Source: DATIHK01 sp035480775 (GTDB lineage Bacteria > Patescibacteriota > WWE3 > UBA101185 > UBA10185). From it: a stretch of 31,378 nucleotides of DNA. The position numbers were made by a program, and so were the translations under genes. A model generated the notes under the pieces. The model saw only the letters and a list, made by a program, of their open reading frames with translations, was not told the DNA's origin and did no database searches. Below are positions 1-8,529 of the stretch, in pieces (the first letter of the stretch is position 1; every line of letters begins with the position of its first letter). The DNA is taken from the NCBI GenBank assembly GCA_035480775.1, contig DATIHK010000074.1, forward strand, positions 1 through 31,378. The letters run 5' to 3'.

Positions 1-524
1 CCGAGTGCATAATTAAACTTTATGTCAGACCAATCTTGAGAAAATGGTCTACGGCAGTAGGCGCATTTATCTAAATACATTTCGTAGCCAAGATATTTCA
101 TAAGCAAAACTTCAAAACGAACGACGACCGCGTATGAATCTTGCGAAGAATTTAAATTTTCGAGAGAAGATAAAAGTAGAATATACAAATCACTGTTCTC
201 GTGGCCTTCTTCGCTAAATTTATGAATGAGTTCAGACAAATAATAACCTTTGGCGGATTTTTCTAAAGATTTTTTTAAATTGCGAAAAGAATTTAATCCT
301 TTAACTTCTGAAATTGTTTTAAATCCGGAGGCACTTTCGTTTATAGCTATGCTGACATGATTAAGCGTATCCATATTACCTGCTCTTTTAGAAGAGATTT
401 TACGAATACCATTGGCTTTAGCTGTAATCTTGCCTTTGCTTTTGGAGAAAAGCGTATATATCTTGTCAGTGTCTTTGTAGTTAAGACTCTTCAAGACGAT
501 ACACTCAAGGTTGTATCTAGACAT
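1..524 (-). CDS. recO: DNA repair protein RecO, 5' part (runs off left edge)
   Basis: About 174 codons are visible from an ATG at 524, and the frame stays open to the window edge, so the C-terminal part (usual length about 240 residues) is missing. The start (MSRYNLECIVLKSLNYKDTD) and the following KIYTLFSKSKGKITAKANG stretch match the RecO N-terminal OB fold, and KRAGNMDTLNHV follows as expected. Near the edge CAYC is the first half of the usual RecO zinc-binding cysteine set. RecO loads RecA on SSB-coated single-stranded DNA with RecR in the RecF pathway. It lies 39 bases downstream of the DUF4012 gene on the same strand, so it may be read from the glycan-operon transcript. No good Shine-Dalgarno is seen. 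Identification is confident from N-terminal features and the CxxC. Confidence 0.88.
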   Translation of the reverse strand, partial: MSRYNLECIVLKSLNYKDTDKIYTLFSKSKGKITAKANGIRKISSKRAGNMDTLNHVSIAINESASGFKTISEVKGLNSFRNLKKSLEKSAKGYYLSELIHKFSEEGHENSDLYILLLSSLENLNSSQDSYAVVVRFEVLLMKYLGYEMYLDKCAYCRRPFSQDWSDIKFNYAL

Positions 525-538
525 AAGTATCTTGTGTG

Positions 539-552
539 TTCAGTGTTCTGAA
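539..552. other. Small perfect hairpin between DUF4012 gene and recO
   Basis: TTCAGTGTTCTGAA is a perfect 5-bp inverted repeat with a 4-base loop in the 39-base gap. It has no adjoining T-run in either direction, so it is not a convincing intrinsic terminator. It could be a weak processing or pausing element, or chance. Confidence 0.25.
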
Positions 553-563
553 CCCCTTTCGTC

Positions 564-2504
564 TTAGAGTTTAGCGGAATACTGATAGTCTGACTTAAGA
601 CTAATCGGTTGAGTCTTTCCGTTAACTGTTATCGAATATGTGTCTGCATCGATTCCCGGCTGCTTTTGGACATACAAATGATATATGCCGTCTTTGCCAA
701 TCAAAGTGTCCGGAAGGTAGTACTTAAATGTTACGTCTTTAGTCGCACCAGGTTCTAAAGTGACCCAGGCAGTGTAATAAACTTTATTACGTTCTTGATC
801 GGTACTTGTTCCATCATCAGAACCATCTACTCCGACAAAAGTGGATCCCAATGGCGCATAAACTCTTAGCCAATCTTGATATCTTTTGACGAAAGGCCCA
901 TAAATTCCATCTGGATTGTTATAGGTGTATTTAACGTGAACTGTTCTTAGCCAACCTTTGCTGTCTTTAGTCAAAGAATTGTCGATAGATTTATTGACAA
1001 ACCAGTTAGTTTTATCGCCTCCTAAGTTGGTAGTAACGACATAAGAATAATCTCCAACTACTGGATCCATGATTCTTCCTGCAATGTTATATTTTTCTAA
1101 CAAAGCTTGGGCATCAGGGTTAAAAGAATATGCAATAATGTGTTTTCGGTAGGTTAAGTCAATTCCTTTATCTATAAGTTGTGACCAAAGATTTTTGTCT
1201 GATTGAAATACGTTGTTTAACATCGCTTTCATTAAAGTTCCTAAAATACCTTTTCTATTAGCTTGCTCGGCTAATGATAAACTTGCTAGCTTTTCAAGCT
1301 CTAAAACAACGTTGTCTGTGGTATAGGTAGTTCCATTTATTGTTACAGGACCGGTGATTGTCATCATCTCTTTTACCACTTCGGTATCAATTGCAAAAAT
1401 GCCGTCAATGGGCTTAACTTCAAGAGGATTGACATTCATAGCCAACTTATAAAACACCATAAATTGATCTACAGCAGTTGGAAAATCAGGAGAAATGTTG
1501 GCGTCACGAGCGTAAAGTCTTTCAACTTTAAGATATTTATTGTAAGAAGCCGGTGCTTTTGGAAAAGTATAATATGCGTCAATAGCGTTTAACGCGATAT
1601 CAATGCTATACATATCTTTTGATGTAATATCGTTATTAGCTAATCTACCGTCATCGAGTCTAAAGGTAGCGTAGTTGGTCCAAAAACCACCCGTGGCTCG
1701 CATTTCTTTATTGTTTTGCATAATTATCATGTATCTTTTTTGTGGAGTACTAACACCCAATAATTGAGGAACGATAACTAAAGCTTTTTTAATATCTGGA
1801 CCATAGTTATTAACTTGTGAAAGAAGTGTTTGCGCCTTAACAATAGCATCGCGCACCGCAATACCTCTCAAATTTTCGGGATAGCGGTTGGCATCTACAT
1901 AAGACAATTCTTTTCCTGCTTGTGCCATTGGAGTAAGAACAGTATCAATATGATCAGCAACTTGTGGCATAACAGTAATCCAAGTTGTGAAGGCGTCTAG
2001 TAAACTTACATTGTCTGGAGTTTTTTGTTCTGCGGAAACTTTAAGACCTGCAGCATCTGCAAACGGACGTACTAATATACTTGCCTGCTTAGCAGCATCA
2101 ATCATAGAAAAAGAAGCGTTTATAAAATGATTAGAATCTGAATAATAATCTTTTGTTGGGCCAAAATTTGCCGCCCAGCCAAGATTGGCATCTCTTGCAG
2201 CTTTAAGATCTTTTAAATCATTACTAGTTTTAGATAAATTGGCATCTAGAGAAACTAAGTCTCGGGAAACCACCGAATCTTTAACAGCAGAAAGATCGGC
2301 TTTAACTAAATTAGCTTTTGAAACGACGGCCATAGCGGGTCCATAAAGTGTAAAGTAAAGAATTGCTAAAACAAAAACTACTACTCCTATAAAAATTCCA
2401 CCTAAAACGGCTAACCACTTAGGAATCTTGCGTTTAACTTTAGAACCTGTATTCAAATTCATATTTGCATTCCCATTTGGACTCCAAAATTTAGTTTCTG
2501 ACAT
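564..2504 (-). CDS. DUF4012 domain membrane-anchored protein
   Basis: A 646-residue protein with a short cytoplasmic N-terminus rich in Asn and Lys, one transmembrane helix at about residues 29-54, and a large extracytoplasmic part. Residues 257-273 (RYMIIMQNNKEMRATGG) carry the QNNxEMRxTGGF signature that defines DUF4012, followed by the usual long mixed region. The family is common in Patescibacteria and Actinobacteria, often beside exopolysaccharide genes, and its biochemical role is not established. An analogy with LytR-CpsA-Psr-type glycan attachment is only a guess. An AAGGAG Shine-Dalgarno (2515-2520) sits 10 bases before the ATG, inside the end of the sugar transferase gene, so the two are co-translated. 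The C-terminal 150 residues look beta-rich and soluble. Family assignment is firm, function is not. Confidence 0.85.
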   Translation of the reverse strand: MSETKFWSPNGNANMNLNTGSKVKRKIPKWLAVLGGIFIGVVVFVLAILYFTLYGPAMAVVSKANLVKADLSAVKDSVVSRDLVSLDANLSKTSNDLKDLKAARDANLGWAANFGPTKDYYSDSNHFINASFSMIDAAKQASILVRPFADAAGLKVSAEQKTPDNVSLLDAFTTWITVMPQVADHIDTVLTPMAQAGKELSYVDANRYPENLRGIAVRDAIVKAQTLLSQVNNYGPDIKKALVIVPQLLGVSTPQKRYMIIMQNNKEMRATGGFWTNYATFRLDDGRLANNDITSKDMYSIDIALNAIDAYYTFPKAPASYNKYLKVERLYARDANISPDFPTAVDQFMVFYKLAMNVNPLEVKPIDGIFAIDTEVVKEMMTITGPVTINGTTYTTDNVVLELEKLASLSLAEQANRKGILGTLMKAMLNNVFQSDKNLWSQLIDKGIDLTYRKHIIAYSFNPDAQALLEKYNIAGRIMDPVVGDYSYVVTTNLGGDKTNWFVNKSIDNSLTKDSKGWLRTVHVKYTYNNPDGIYGPFVKRYQDWLRVYAPLGSTFVGVDGSDDGTSTDQERNKVYYTAWVTLEPGATKDVTFKYYLPDTLIGKDGIYHLYVQKQPGIDADTYSITVNGKTQPISLKSDYQYSAKL

Positions 2505-2506
2505 AT

Positions 2507-3148
2507 TTAAACTACTCCTTTTCTACTGATCACCGCATAGGGCGTCTTCAAAATAATATACAAATCATACAGTATAGAACGCTTCTTTGCATAGTTAGCA
2601 TCCATTTTAATGCGATCTACAAAGTTAATTGAGGATCTACCACTAACTTGCCAGACTCCTGTTACGCCCGGTTTTACACTTAATACTTCATCGACTAAAT
2701 CTTGACTAATATTAAACTTTTTTGTTTGTTCGTCAATTTCAAACGGATAATATGCTCTTGGTCCAACCATACTCATTTGACCTCTTAACACATTAAAAAA
2801 TTGTGGAAGCTCATCAATGCTCGAATTACGTAAAAATTTTGCTCCTTTAATTAATCGAGGATCAGAGTCGGCGTCTAGTTTATAATTATTTTCTTTATAT
2901 TTTGTGTAAATTTCAGGATGGTCCAAAAGCCATTGATAAGCATTGGGAATCATAGATCTAAATTTGTACATTCTAAAATTTTTACCATTTTTACCAACTC
3001 GTTCAGGAATATCAGCCAAAATTGGGCCTTCAGAAGAAACCAATTTTATAAACAAACTAAAGAAAATCATTATCGGCGAAAAGAGTAATATTCCAAATAA
3101 CGCTGCTGCAATATCAATTAGTCTTTTTTCAAAATCATACAAACTCAT
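2507..3148 (-). CDS. Polyprenyl-phosphate sugar-1-phosphate transferase (WcaJ/EpsL type, short form)
   Basis: A 213-residue bacterial sugar transferase (PF02397). Residues 12-35 form the single re-entrant or membrane helix, followed by the catalytic domain: KFRSM at about 62-66, DELPQ at 112-116 with the catalytic Asp-Glu pair, VGPR at 128-131, and PGVTGVWQVSGR at 160-171. It transfers a sugar phosphate from a nucleotide sugar to undecaprenyl phosphate at the inner face of the membrane, the committed step of a surface polysaccharide repeat unit. The length fits the short monotopic class without the extra N-terminal helices of full WcaJ. The ATG is 3 bases after the stop of the upstream GT4 gene and the DUF4012 gene follows after 2 bases, so all three form one unit. 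The sugar specificity cannot be read from sequence. Confidence 0.93.
   Translation of the reverse strand: MSLYDFEKRLIDIAAALFGILLFSPIMIFFSLFIKLVSSEGPILADIPERVGKNGKNFRMYKFRSMIPNAYQWLLDHPEIYTKYKENNYKLDADSDPRLIKGAKFLRNSSIDELPQFFNVLRGQMSMVGPRAYYPFEIDEQTKKFNISQDLVDEVLSVKPGVTGVWQVSGRSSINFVDRIKMDANYAKKRSILYDLYIILKTPYAVISRKGVV
2515..2520 (-). promoter_or_regulatory. Shine-Dalgarno site for the DUF4012 gene
   Basis: AAGGAG on the minus strand lies 10 bases before the ATG at 2504, within the last codons of the sugar transferase gene. It is one of the few clear Shine-Dalgarno sites in the window and supports this start. Confidence 0.6.
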
Positions 3149-3151
3149 ATG

Positions 3152-4249
3152 TTATAAAGCCTTATTTAAGTATACCTCATTTACAGCTTTTTGAATCTGA
3201 TTTTGAAATATAGCTTTATCAAATTTGTGGGCTTGAGCACGGCATTCGGCAATATTAAATTTTGTAGCATCAAAGTTTTGCAAAACTTGCTTGAGCGACT
3301 GTGCCGATTGCTGTTCAAAAAACAATCCTGTTTTATGTGGAATAACTGTTTCAAGAACACCGCCTTGTGCGTAGGCTATAACTGGCTTACCACAGGCCAT
3401 GGCTTCAAGAGGAACAATTCCAAAATCTTCGTATTGAGTATTAATTACGGCTTTACAACTTTTAAGATATTTGGTTTTGTCAGTTTCAGAAACATATCCT
3501 AAAAACTCTATTGTTGCACCGGCCAAAGATTTTAAACTTTGGTAAGCTGGACCTTCTCCTATTATTTTTAATTTGAGTTTTATATCATTACACGCTTTTA
3601 TCGCAATATCTATTTTTTTCCACGAAAGTAAGCGAGAAATTACCAAAAAGTAATCCCCTTCTATAGAATTTTCACTTGAAAACTTAGAATTTTCTACAAA
3701 AGGATAAATTATTTGTGAGTCTCGATGATAATATTTTTTTATGCGATCGTGGGGGGTTTTTGAATTAGCGATAAAATAATCAACTCGCTGGGCAGCTGTA
3801 TAATCCCAAAGGCGCAATTGAGTTAATAAAAGATTTAAAACTTTTGGCTTAAATTTTTCATTTTCAAAATAAGCACTGGGTTCCCAAAACATTCGACCAG
3901 GCGTGTTCATATAGCAAATATGTTTTGTTTGAGGTTTGACAATTATTGCATGGGCATATCTAGCAGAAATGGATAAAACGACATCAAATTGACTAAAATC
4001 AAAGCTTTCAAAAGCTAAAACGTGCAATAAAAATGGAGAATAAAAGCGGTTTAGTTTTTCGATAAATGGTAAAAAACGCATATAAGAGGTTATCAGCTTT
4101 ATTTTTTGGTCTTTGCAGACTTTTTGCCACCTCTTAGACGCAACAGAAGTGTATATAGGCGCTTCTGGCCAGATCTCGTGCACCGCTAGTAATAAGCGCT
4201 CGGCACCTCCAAATTGAATTAGATCATCGTGTACTATTGCAAGCTTCAC
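3152..4249 (-). CDS. Glycosyltransferase family 4
   Basis: A 365-residue GT-B enzyme. The N-terminal half starts with KLAIVHDDLIQFGGAERLL, the typical nucleotide-free acceptor domain with a Gly-Gly-Ala-Glu loop. The C-terminal half has VISRLLSWKKIDIAI (203-217), GEGP (231-234) and the retaining-GT E-x7-E motif at E274 and E282 (EDFGIVPLE). It is a cytoplasmic, membrane-associated transferase that probably adds an early sugar to the lipid-linked unit made by the adjacent sugar transferase. The start is GTG. An ATG two bases upstream is out of frame and meets TGA at once. A perfect TATAAT sits 18 bases before the GTG, so this is probably the first gene of the 4249-to-recO transcript. Donor and acceptor are unknown. 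Confidence 0.9.
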   Translation of the reverse strand: MKLAIVHDDLIQFGGAERLLLAVHEIWPEAPIYTSVASKRWQKVCKDQKIKLITSYMRFLPFIEKLNRFYSPFLLHVLAFESFDFSQFDVVLSISARYAHAIIVKPQTKHICYMNTPGRMFWEPSAYFENEKFKPKVLNLLLTQLRLWDYTAAQRVDYFIANSKTPHDRIKKYYHRDSQIIYPFVENSKFSSENSIEGDYFLVISRLLSWKKIDIAIKACNDIKLKLKIIGEGPAYQSLKSLAGATIEFLGYVSETDKTKYLKSCKAVINTQYEDFGIVPLEAMACGKPVIAYAQGGVLETVIPHKTGLFFEQQSAQSLKQVLQNFDATKFNIAECRAQAHKFDKAIFQNQIQKAVNEVYLNKAL

Positions 4250-4267
4250 ATGGCTATTTTGCCTTAT

Positions 4268-4273
4268 ATTATA
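4268..4273 (-). promoter_or_regulatory. Candidate promoter -10 (TATAAT) for the GT4-sugar transferase-DUF4012 unit
   Basis: A perfect TATAAT on the minus strand lies in the 82-base gap between divergent genes. The predicted start of transcription is near 4261, leaving a leader of only about 11 bases before the GTG at 4249. No convincing -35 is seen at 16-18 bases. Confidence 0.45.
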
Positions 4274-4316
4274 GGATTTATCAATTGAACTACAGTTCTA
4301 CGTTTTATTTTTAGAA

Positions 4317-4325
4317 TGTTATCAT
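4317..4325 (+). promoter_or_regulatory. Candidate extended -10 for the flippase gene
   Basis: TGTTATCAT (TGn plus TATCAT) ends 6 bases before the GTG at 4332, which would place the transcription start on or next to the start codon. A second candidate, TAGAAT at 4312-4317, lies 14 bases from the GTG. There is no Shine-Dalgarno. Confidence 0.35.
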
Positions 4326-4331
4326 TAACAC

Positions 4332-5531
4332 GTGATACCAAAGTCTTTATCAAAAATTTCACTGGTCAGCTTTGGAAATATTTTTAACGCCGTTTTAGGA
4401 TTTCTTTTTTTGTCTACAGTCGCAAAGACTTTAACAATAGCTGATTTTGGAAAATACGCTCTTTTAACCAGTTTACTAGTCTCACTTTCCAAAATTATCG
4501 ATTTCGGGACAAATTCTATTTTTGTCGCCAAATCAATCACTAACGAAAATAAAATATTAAATACCTTTTTGTCTCTTAAAATAGTGCTTTTTATAATTTG
4601 CGTCCCAATAAGCTTTGCTTTTTTATATTTTTTAAAAATTGCATCTATAGAAAACTTAATATTGTTTTTCTATGGTCTGGTATTTTACGGAATAAATATA
4701 ACTTTATTCGCGTTTTTTCAGCGTGATGAAAAGTTTAATTTTGCGGTGCTAATAAACACAGTTCCGGCGAGTATAAAAGGTCTATTTGCGGTATTAATTT
4801 TATCAGGCATTATTCGAATAAATGTAACACAAGCATTTGCCATCTTTTCAATTTCAATGCTAGCGAGCGCGATTTTCTTGGGCAGAATCGCTAGCGAACT
4901 AAGAAGTTTTAAATTTTCTACAAGTGGAGTCACAGAATTACTTCACCAGTCACTTTTTGCTGGTTTTTCACAATTGGTCAGCAATGGCTGGTCGGCAATT
5001 TCTAACAGTATCGCAAAAATTGTAAAAACATTTACCGATGTCGGAATTTTCTCGCTGGCCGACAAAATTGCCAGTATCTTTTCTTTAGTTTCAATTTCAA
5101 TATTTACAGTCTTACTTCCGAAAAATGCAGCTCGCAAACGCGACAAACAAAACTACGATTTTAAAGAAACTATAATTATCGCTGGGGGAATCTTAGCTGT
5201 TTCATTTTTGACTACTTTAGTAGCAGGTTTCTTTGTTGATTTTGTTTTTAAAGGAAAATACGAACAATCTATTCCACTTATTAATATTTTAGTGATAGCA
5301 AGTGCCTTAACAGCAATTCACACATTTATTGAAAATTATTTTTATGTCGAAGAAAAAACTCATCAGCTTTTTTATATTACATTAACAAAGCTTGCGGTAT
5401 TTTTTATTGCGTGCTTTTTGCTGATTCCAAGCTTAGCACTCAAAGGACTAGCGCTTGCACAGTTGTGTGCCGCAGCAGCTGCTTTAATCGCTACTTTATC
5501 ATTAATAATAATTCGGCCTGCGAAATCTTGA
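4332..5531 (+). CDS. Wzx-type polysaccharide flippase
   Basis: A 399-residue hydrophobic protein with roughly 10-12 membrane helices over its whole length. It starts GTG-ATA-CCA-AAG. The N-terminus (SFGNIFNAVLGFLFL, then the ADFGKYALLTSL segment) is typical of the MOP-superfamily oligosaccharide flippases (polysaccharide biosynthesis protein families PF01943/PF13440). Members flip undecaprenyl-diphosphate-linked repeat units from the inner to the outer face of the membrane, which matches the sugar transferase and polymerase genes on either side. It is the only plus-strand gene inside the glycan locus. Its last 41 bases overlap, tail to tail, the end of the Wzy-GT39 fusion gene. It is slightly shorter than many Wzx proteins (400-480 residues) but shows no obvious truncation. 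Confidence 0.87.
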   Translation: MIPKSLSKISLVSFGNIFNAVLGFLFLSTVAKTLTIADFGKYALLTSLLVSLSKIIDFGTNSIFVAKSITNENKILNTFLSLKIVLFIICVPISFAFLYFLKIASIENLILFFYGLVFYGINITLFAFFQRDEKFNFAVLINTVPASIKGLFAVLILSGIIRINVTQAFAIFSISMLASAIFLGRIASELRSFKFSTSGVTELLHQSLFAGFSQLVSNGWSAISNSIAKIVKTFTDVGIFSLADKIASIFSLVSISIFTVLLPKNAARKRDKQNYDFKETIIIAGGILAVSFLTTLVAGFFVDFVFKGKYEQSIPLINILVIASALTAIHTFIENYFYVEEKTHQLFYITLTKLAVFFIACFLLIPSLALKGLALAQLCAAAAALIATLSLIIIRPAKS

Positions 5532-8529
5532 GGCTGTTGGTCATCTTTAATATCAAAGCGTTTTCTTGATTCAAAAGCTGTTCATCTTGAATTTTTAATT
5601 GGCTTAAAATTACCTTATCAGCTTTTGGATCTAGTTGAAGTTGGAGTATTTTTGAACTTATCTGTTGTTCATTTTCCATTACATTTTTTAGAGCATTTTT
5701 ATCAACACTATACGCCGAAGGAAGATATCCAAGAGCCCATTCTTTTATTTGATCTTCAAGAATTAATTGTGGGTGTAAAACTGCGTAGTTTCTAAATCTA
5801 CTTTCTTTAGTTATAAATACCACATCTTGTGTGTAATCTAAACTATTAAGAGAAACTCCTAAATTTGCATAGTTAGTTTGTTTAAAATTTCCGTCGCTAT
5901 AAAAAAGTAATAAAGGCTGTTCTATTAAATCAGCCTGAAGAACTGGTTCTGTTCCAAAGATTGTATCTTTTTCTTGAATCAACGTTGCTTGGGATCCTGT
6001 TAAGTCTGATAAGTAAACTAGATTACGATTTAAAAATAAATACATCAAAGCAAATACAGTAACAAAAAAGATAAATAAAGTTTTGTATACTACTGTATTG
6101 AAGTATTTAAACTTTTTTAAAAATAAAGTTAGAGCTTGATCAGAAAAATCACCTATCATTACTGCTGCAATTGGATATATTGGAATTATGTACCAGACCA
6201 ATTTAGACTTAGCAACCGAAAAAGTAAAAAATATAACTAAAGAGCTTAATACTAAAAATACATGTTTTTTAGATTTTTTTATCGCCAAATACACCGACAG
6301 CGGAAATGCTCCTAACAACGCAATAAACCAAATACGCATACTAACTTTCATGACTTCGAGATACCACAAAAATGGACGACCTTTATCTTCAATAGCTTCT
6401 GTTGCCCGATCCAAAACATGATAGCCAATATAATTTTTGATAAATGAATTGCCAAAAATCACATACATTACAATATGCCAGGGCATAAAAATGACTAAGC
6501 TTAACAATCCAAATACTAAAAGTTGAAGGAATAATTTTTTGGTAAATTTTTCGTGCAAAACTACTAAACAATAAGCTTCAAATAAAATAATTATTGGGAA
6601 AGGTAAAAGTCCGCCGACACCTTTGGTTAAAACTCCAAATCCACAAGCGATTCCGCCTAGAACAAAATACAAAGATTTTTTATCTTCACGTCCAACGTAA
6701 TAGATAATTAAAGAAAGTAAAACAAAAAAAGCCGTCGTAACATCTAACATAGAACTACGGGCATAATACAAAAATTGAAAAGTAGTAGCCAAAGCTAATG
6801 CAGCTAAGAATGCAGCTGTTTTGTTAAATAAACGCCTTGCAAAAAAGAAAACCAAAAGCACAGTTGCAAATCCAAAAATTGCCGATGGAAATCTAGCAGC
6901 CAGTGCATTAAAGCCTAAAATACCCATAAAACCAGCTTCAAGCCACATATAAAAAGGAGGTTTTTCGTACCAAACAATACTAGGCACCCAATACTCAGTT
7001 ATGTAATTATTTTGAACAACCATATTTTTAGCGACTTTTGCATATATGGCTTCATCCCAAGGAATTAAATGGTTAACTCCAAGATTCATAAAAATCAAAA
7101 CTGCCGCAATTACTGCAATAACAATTACCGGAACTTTAGATAATTTTCCATAATAATTTAGCAATGTAGTAGTGTCTTTTCCAAAAACTGAAATTCCATA
7201 TAAAAAGTATAAAAATATAATTAACCAAAAGAATTCGGAATTATACGAATAAAATATCCCTGCTACAAAGAACCCCAAAACTGCTGAAAACATCGCCGTT
7301 GCCAACAAATAATTTTCTTTCTTTTTAGAATCTAAACCGATGTGCAACAAAATAAGTAGGTTAGTTCCCATAAATAAAATAAAAGCTAACAGACCAAATA
7401 CCCCAGTTTCAGAAACTAATTCGCCCCAAATTGTATGTGCAGGAACACGTGTATTTAGTGCTGCAGGATCGCGTGAAAAATACTCAGCTGAAACGTCTGT
7501 ACGTGTAAATTGATCAAAAAAGCTACCGTAACCTCCACCAAAAAAAGGATATTTTTCAAAAATTTCGAACGTTCCTCTTAAGAGCAAAAAGTGTGAATCA
7601 TATGAATCTATTCGATAATGAAAATACTGCTTTACTTCGGCTCTAAACCAACTAGATTTATTTGAATACATTAACAAAATTGGAATGGCAATTACAATTA
7701 AAGCTCCAGTTACAATTAAAACTCCCTTAGTCTTGAGAAATTTTATAAAAAGTATAGTTACAAATGTAAGTAGTGCAACAGAAGCTAAAATCCAAGCGGA
7801 ACGAGAATTAGTCAAAAATAAAATCACTAACATTGCCAAAAACATTAGCGAATAAACAATTCGAGTCTTAGTCTGTTTAGCGAGTAAAATCAAAACTCCA
7901 AACACCGGAAGTAAAGAAGCGAGCAACGCTCCAAAATGATTTACGTCCCAAAATGAAGTACCAATTCGTGGCAAATTGTTAGGAATATTCCATAAGGCTC
8001 CGATTACTATTCCAAATTTTTCGTAAAGAGCGAACTGAAAAAACCCAAATAAACATAATGCAAAAACTATATAGATATAGAATTTAATATAATTTAAAAT
8101 TTCATCGGGTTTATTTTTAAAACGTGTATATAAAACAACTCCTAGTACTACAACAGTAGAAAAGAAGGCGTACAAATTAATACTGGCATTTAAGTTTTTA
8201 GTGAAATAAATTGAAATACCTGAAACTATCCACATTAATCCTAAAAACAATACAAACGGAGAAGTTAGATATTTAGCAATCTGAGCTTGGATCTTTTTAA
8301 CATCGTGTACTTTGCGCATCCACAACAAAGCTGAAACAAATGCATATACAAACATTGCCAACATAAAAACTCTAACTGGAAGCAAATCCCAAAGATAAAA
8401 ACTAAATAGTTCTTTATGTAAAAGTACCGACAAAAGCAAAAGAGTAACAATAGCTTTATTAAAATCTTTAAAAAGCAGAATTAACGAAACTATAAATAAA
8501 AGTAAAATAATTAAAATATCAGCGTTCAT
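5491..8529 (-). CDS. O-antigen ligase/polymerase fused to ArnT-like GT39 glycosyltransferase
   Basis: A 1012-residue, two-part polytopic protein. Residues 1-450 resemble the Wzy/WaaL family: TSFWDVNHFGALLASLLP (191-208), LTNSRSAW (239-246) with a likely catalytic-region Arg, YPFFGGGYGSFFD (327-339) and AHTIWGELVSETGVFG (364-379) with a conserved His. Residues 465-840 resemble ArnT/PMT GT-C enzymes: PWDEAIYAKVA with the D492-E493 pair after its own first helix, YEKPPFYMWL (521-530), LTKGV (634-638) and SKLVWYIIPIYP (775-786). A soluble tail of about 170 residues follows. The first half would polymerise or ligate lipid-linked glycan and the second would transfer a sugar from a polyprenyl-phosphate donor, both on the outer face. 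The start overlaps the upstream GT4 stop (ATGA), and the end overlaps the flippase by 41 bases. Family calls are firm; the fusion is the unusual part. Confidence 0.88.
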   Translation of the reverse strand: MNADILIILLLFIVSLILLFKDFNKAIVTLLLLSVLLHKELFSFYLWDLLPVRVFMLAMFVYAFVSALLWMRKVHDVKKIQAQIAKYLTSPFVLFLGLMWIVSGISIYFTKNLNASINLYAFFSTVVVLGVVLYTRFKNKPDEILNYIKFYIYIVFALCLFGFFQFALYEKFGIVIGALWNIPNNLPRIGTSFWDVNHFGALLASLLPVFGVLILLAKQTKTRIVYSLMFLAMLVILFLTNSRSAWILASVALLTFVTILFIKFLKTKGVLIVTGALIVIAIPILLMYSNKSSWFRAEVKQYFHYRIDSYDSHFLLLRGTFEIFEKYPFFGGGYGSFFDQFTRTDVSAEYFSRDPAALNTRVPAHTIWGELVSETGVFGLLAFILFMGTNLLILLHIGLDSKKKENYLLATAMFSAVLGFFVAGIFYSYNSEFFWLIIFLYFLYGISVFGKDTTTLLNYYGKLSKVPVIVIAVIAAVLIFMNLGVNHLIPWDEAIYAKVAKNMVVQNNYITEYWVPSIVWYEKPPFYMWLEAGFMGILGFNALAARFPSAIFGFATVLLVFFFARRLFNKTAAFLAALALATTFQFLYYARSSMLDVTTAFFVLLSLIIYYVGREDKKSLYFVLGGIACGFGVLTKGVGGLLPFPIIILFEAYCLVVLHEKFTKKLFLQLLVFGLLSLVIFMPWHIVMYVIFGNSFIKNYIGYHVLDRATEAIEDKGRPFLWYLEVMKVSMRIWFIALLGAFPLSVYLAIKKSKKHVFLVLSSLVIFFTFSVAKSKLVWYIIPIYPIAAVMIGDFSDQALTLFLKKFKYFNTVVYKTLFIFFVTVFALMYLFLNRNLVYLSDLTGSQATLIQEKDTIFGTEPVLQADLIEQPLLLFYSDGNFKQTNYANLGVSLNSLDYTQDVVFITKESRFRNYAVLHPQLILEDQIKEWALGYLPSAYSVDKNALKNVMENEQQISSKILQLQLDPKADKVILSQLKIQDEQLLNQENALILKMTNSLKISQAELLLMIK

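Noticed and set aside
357..551. Plus-strand open frame of 64 codons
   Set aside because: It lies antisense to the clear recO reading frame and has no recognisable features.
539..552. Hairpin as an intrinsic terminator before recO
   Set aside because: The stem is only 5 bp and there is no following T-run.
2943..3502. Two plus-strand open frames (2943-3194 and 3191-3502)
   Set aside because: They are antisense shadows of the sugar transferase and GT4 genes, both of which have full catalytic motifs.
4325..5146. Minus-strand open frames opposite the flippase
   Set aside because: Antisense to a long membrane protein frame with family signatures; the low-complexity composition is a by-product.
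8265..8450. Minus-strand frame of 61 codons inside the Wzy-GT39 gene
   Set aside because: An out-of-frame shadow of the N-terminal membrane helices of the fusion, with no start signal.
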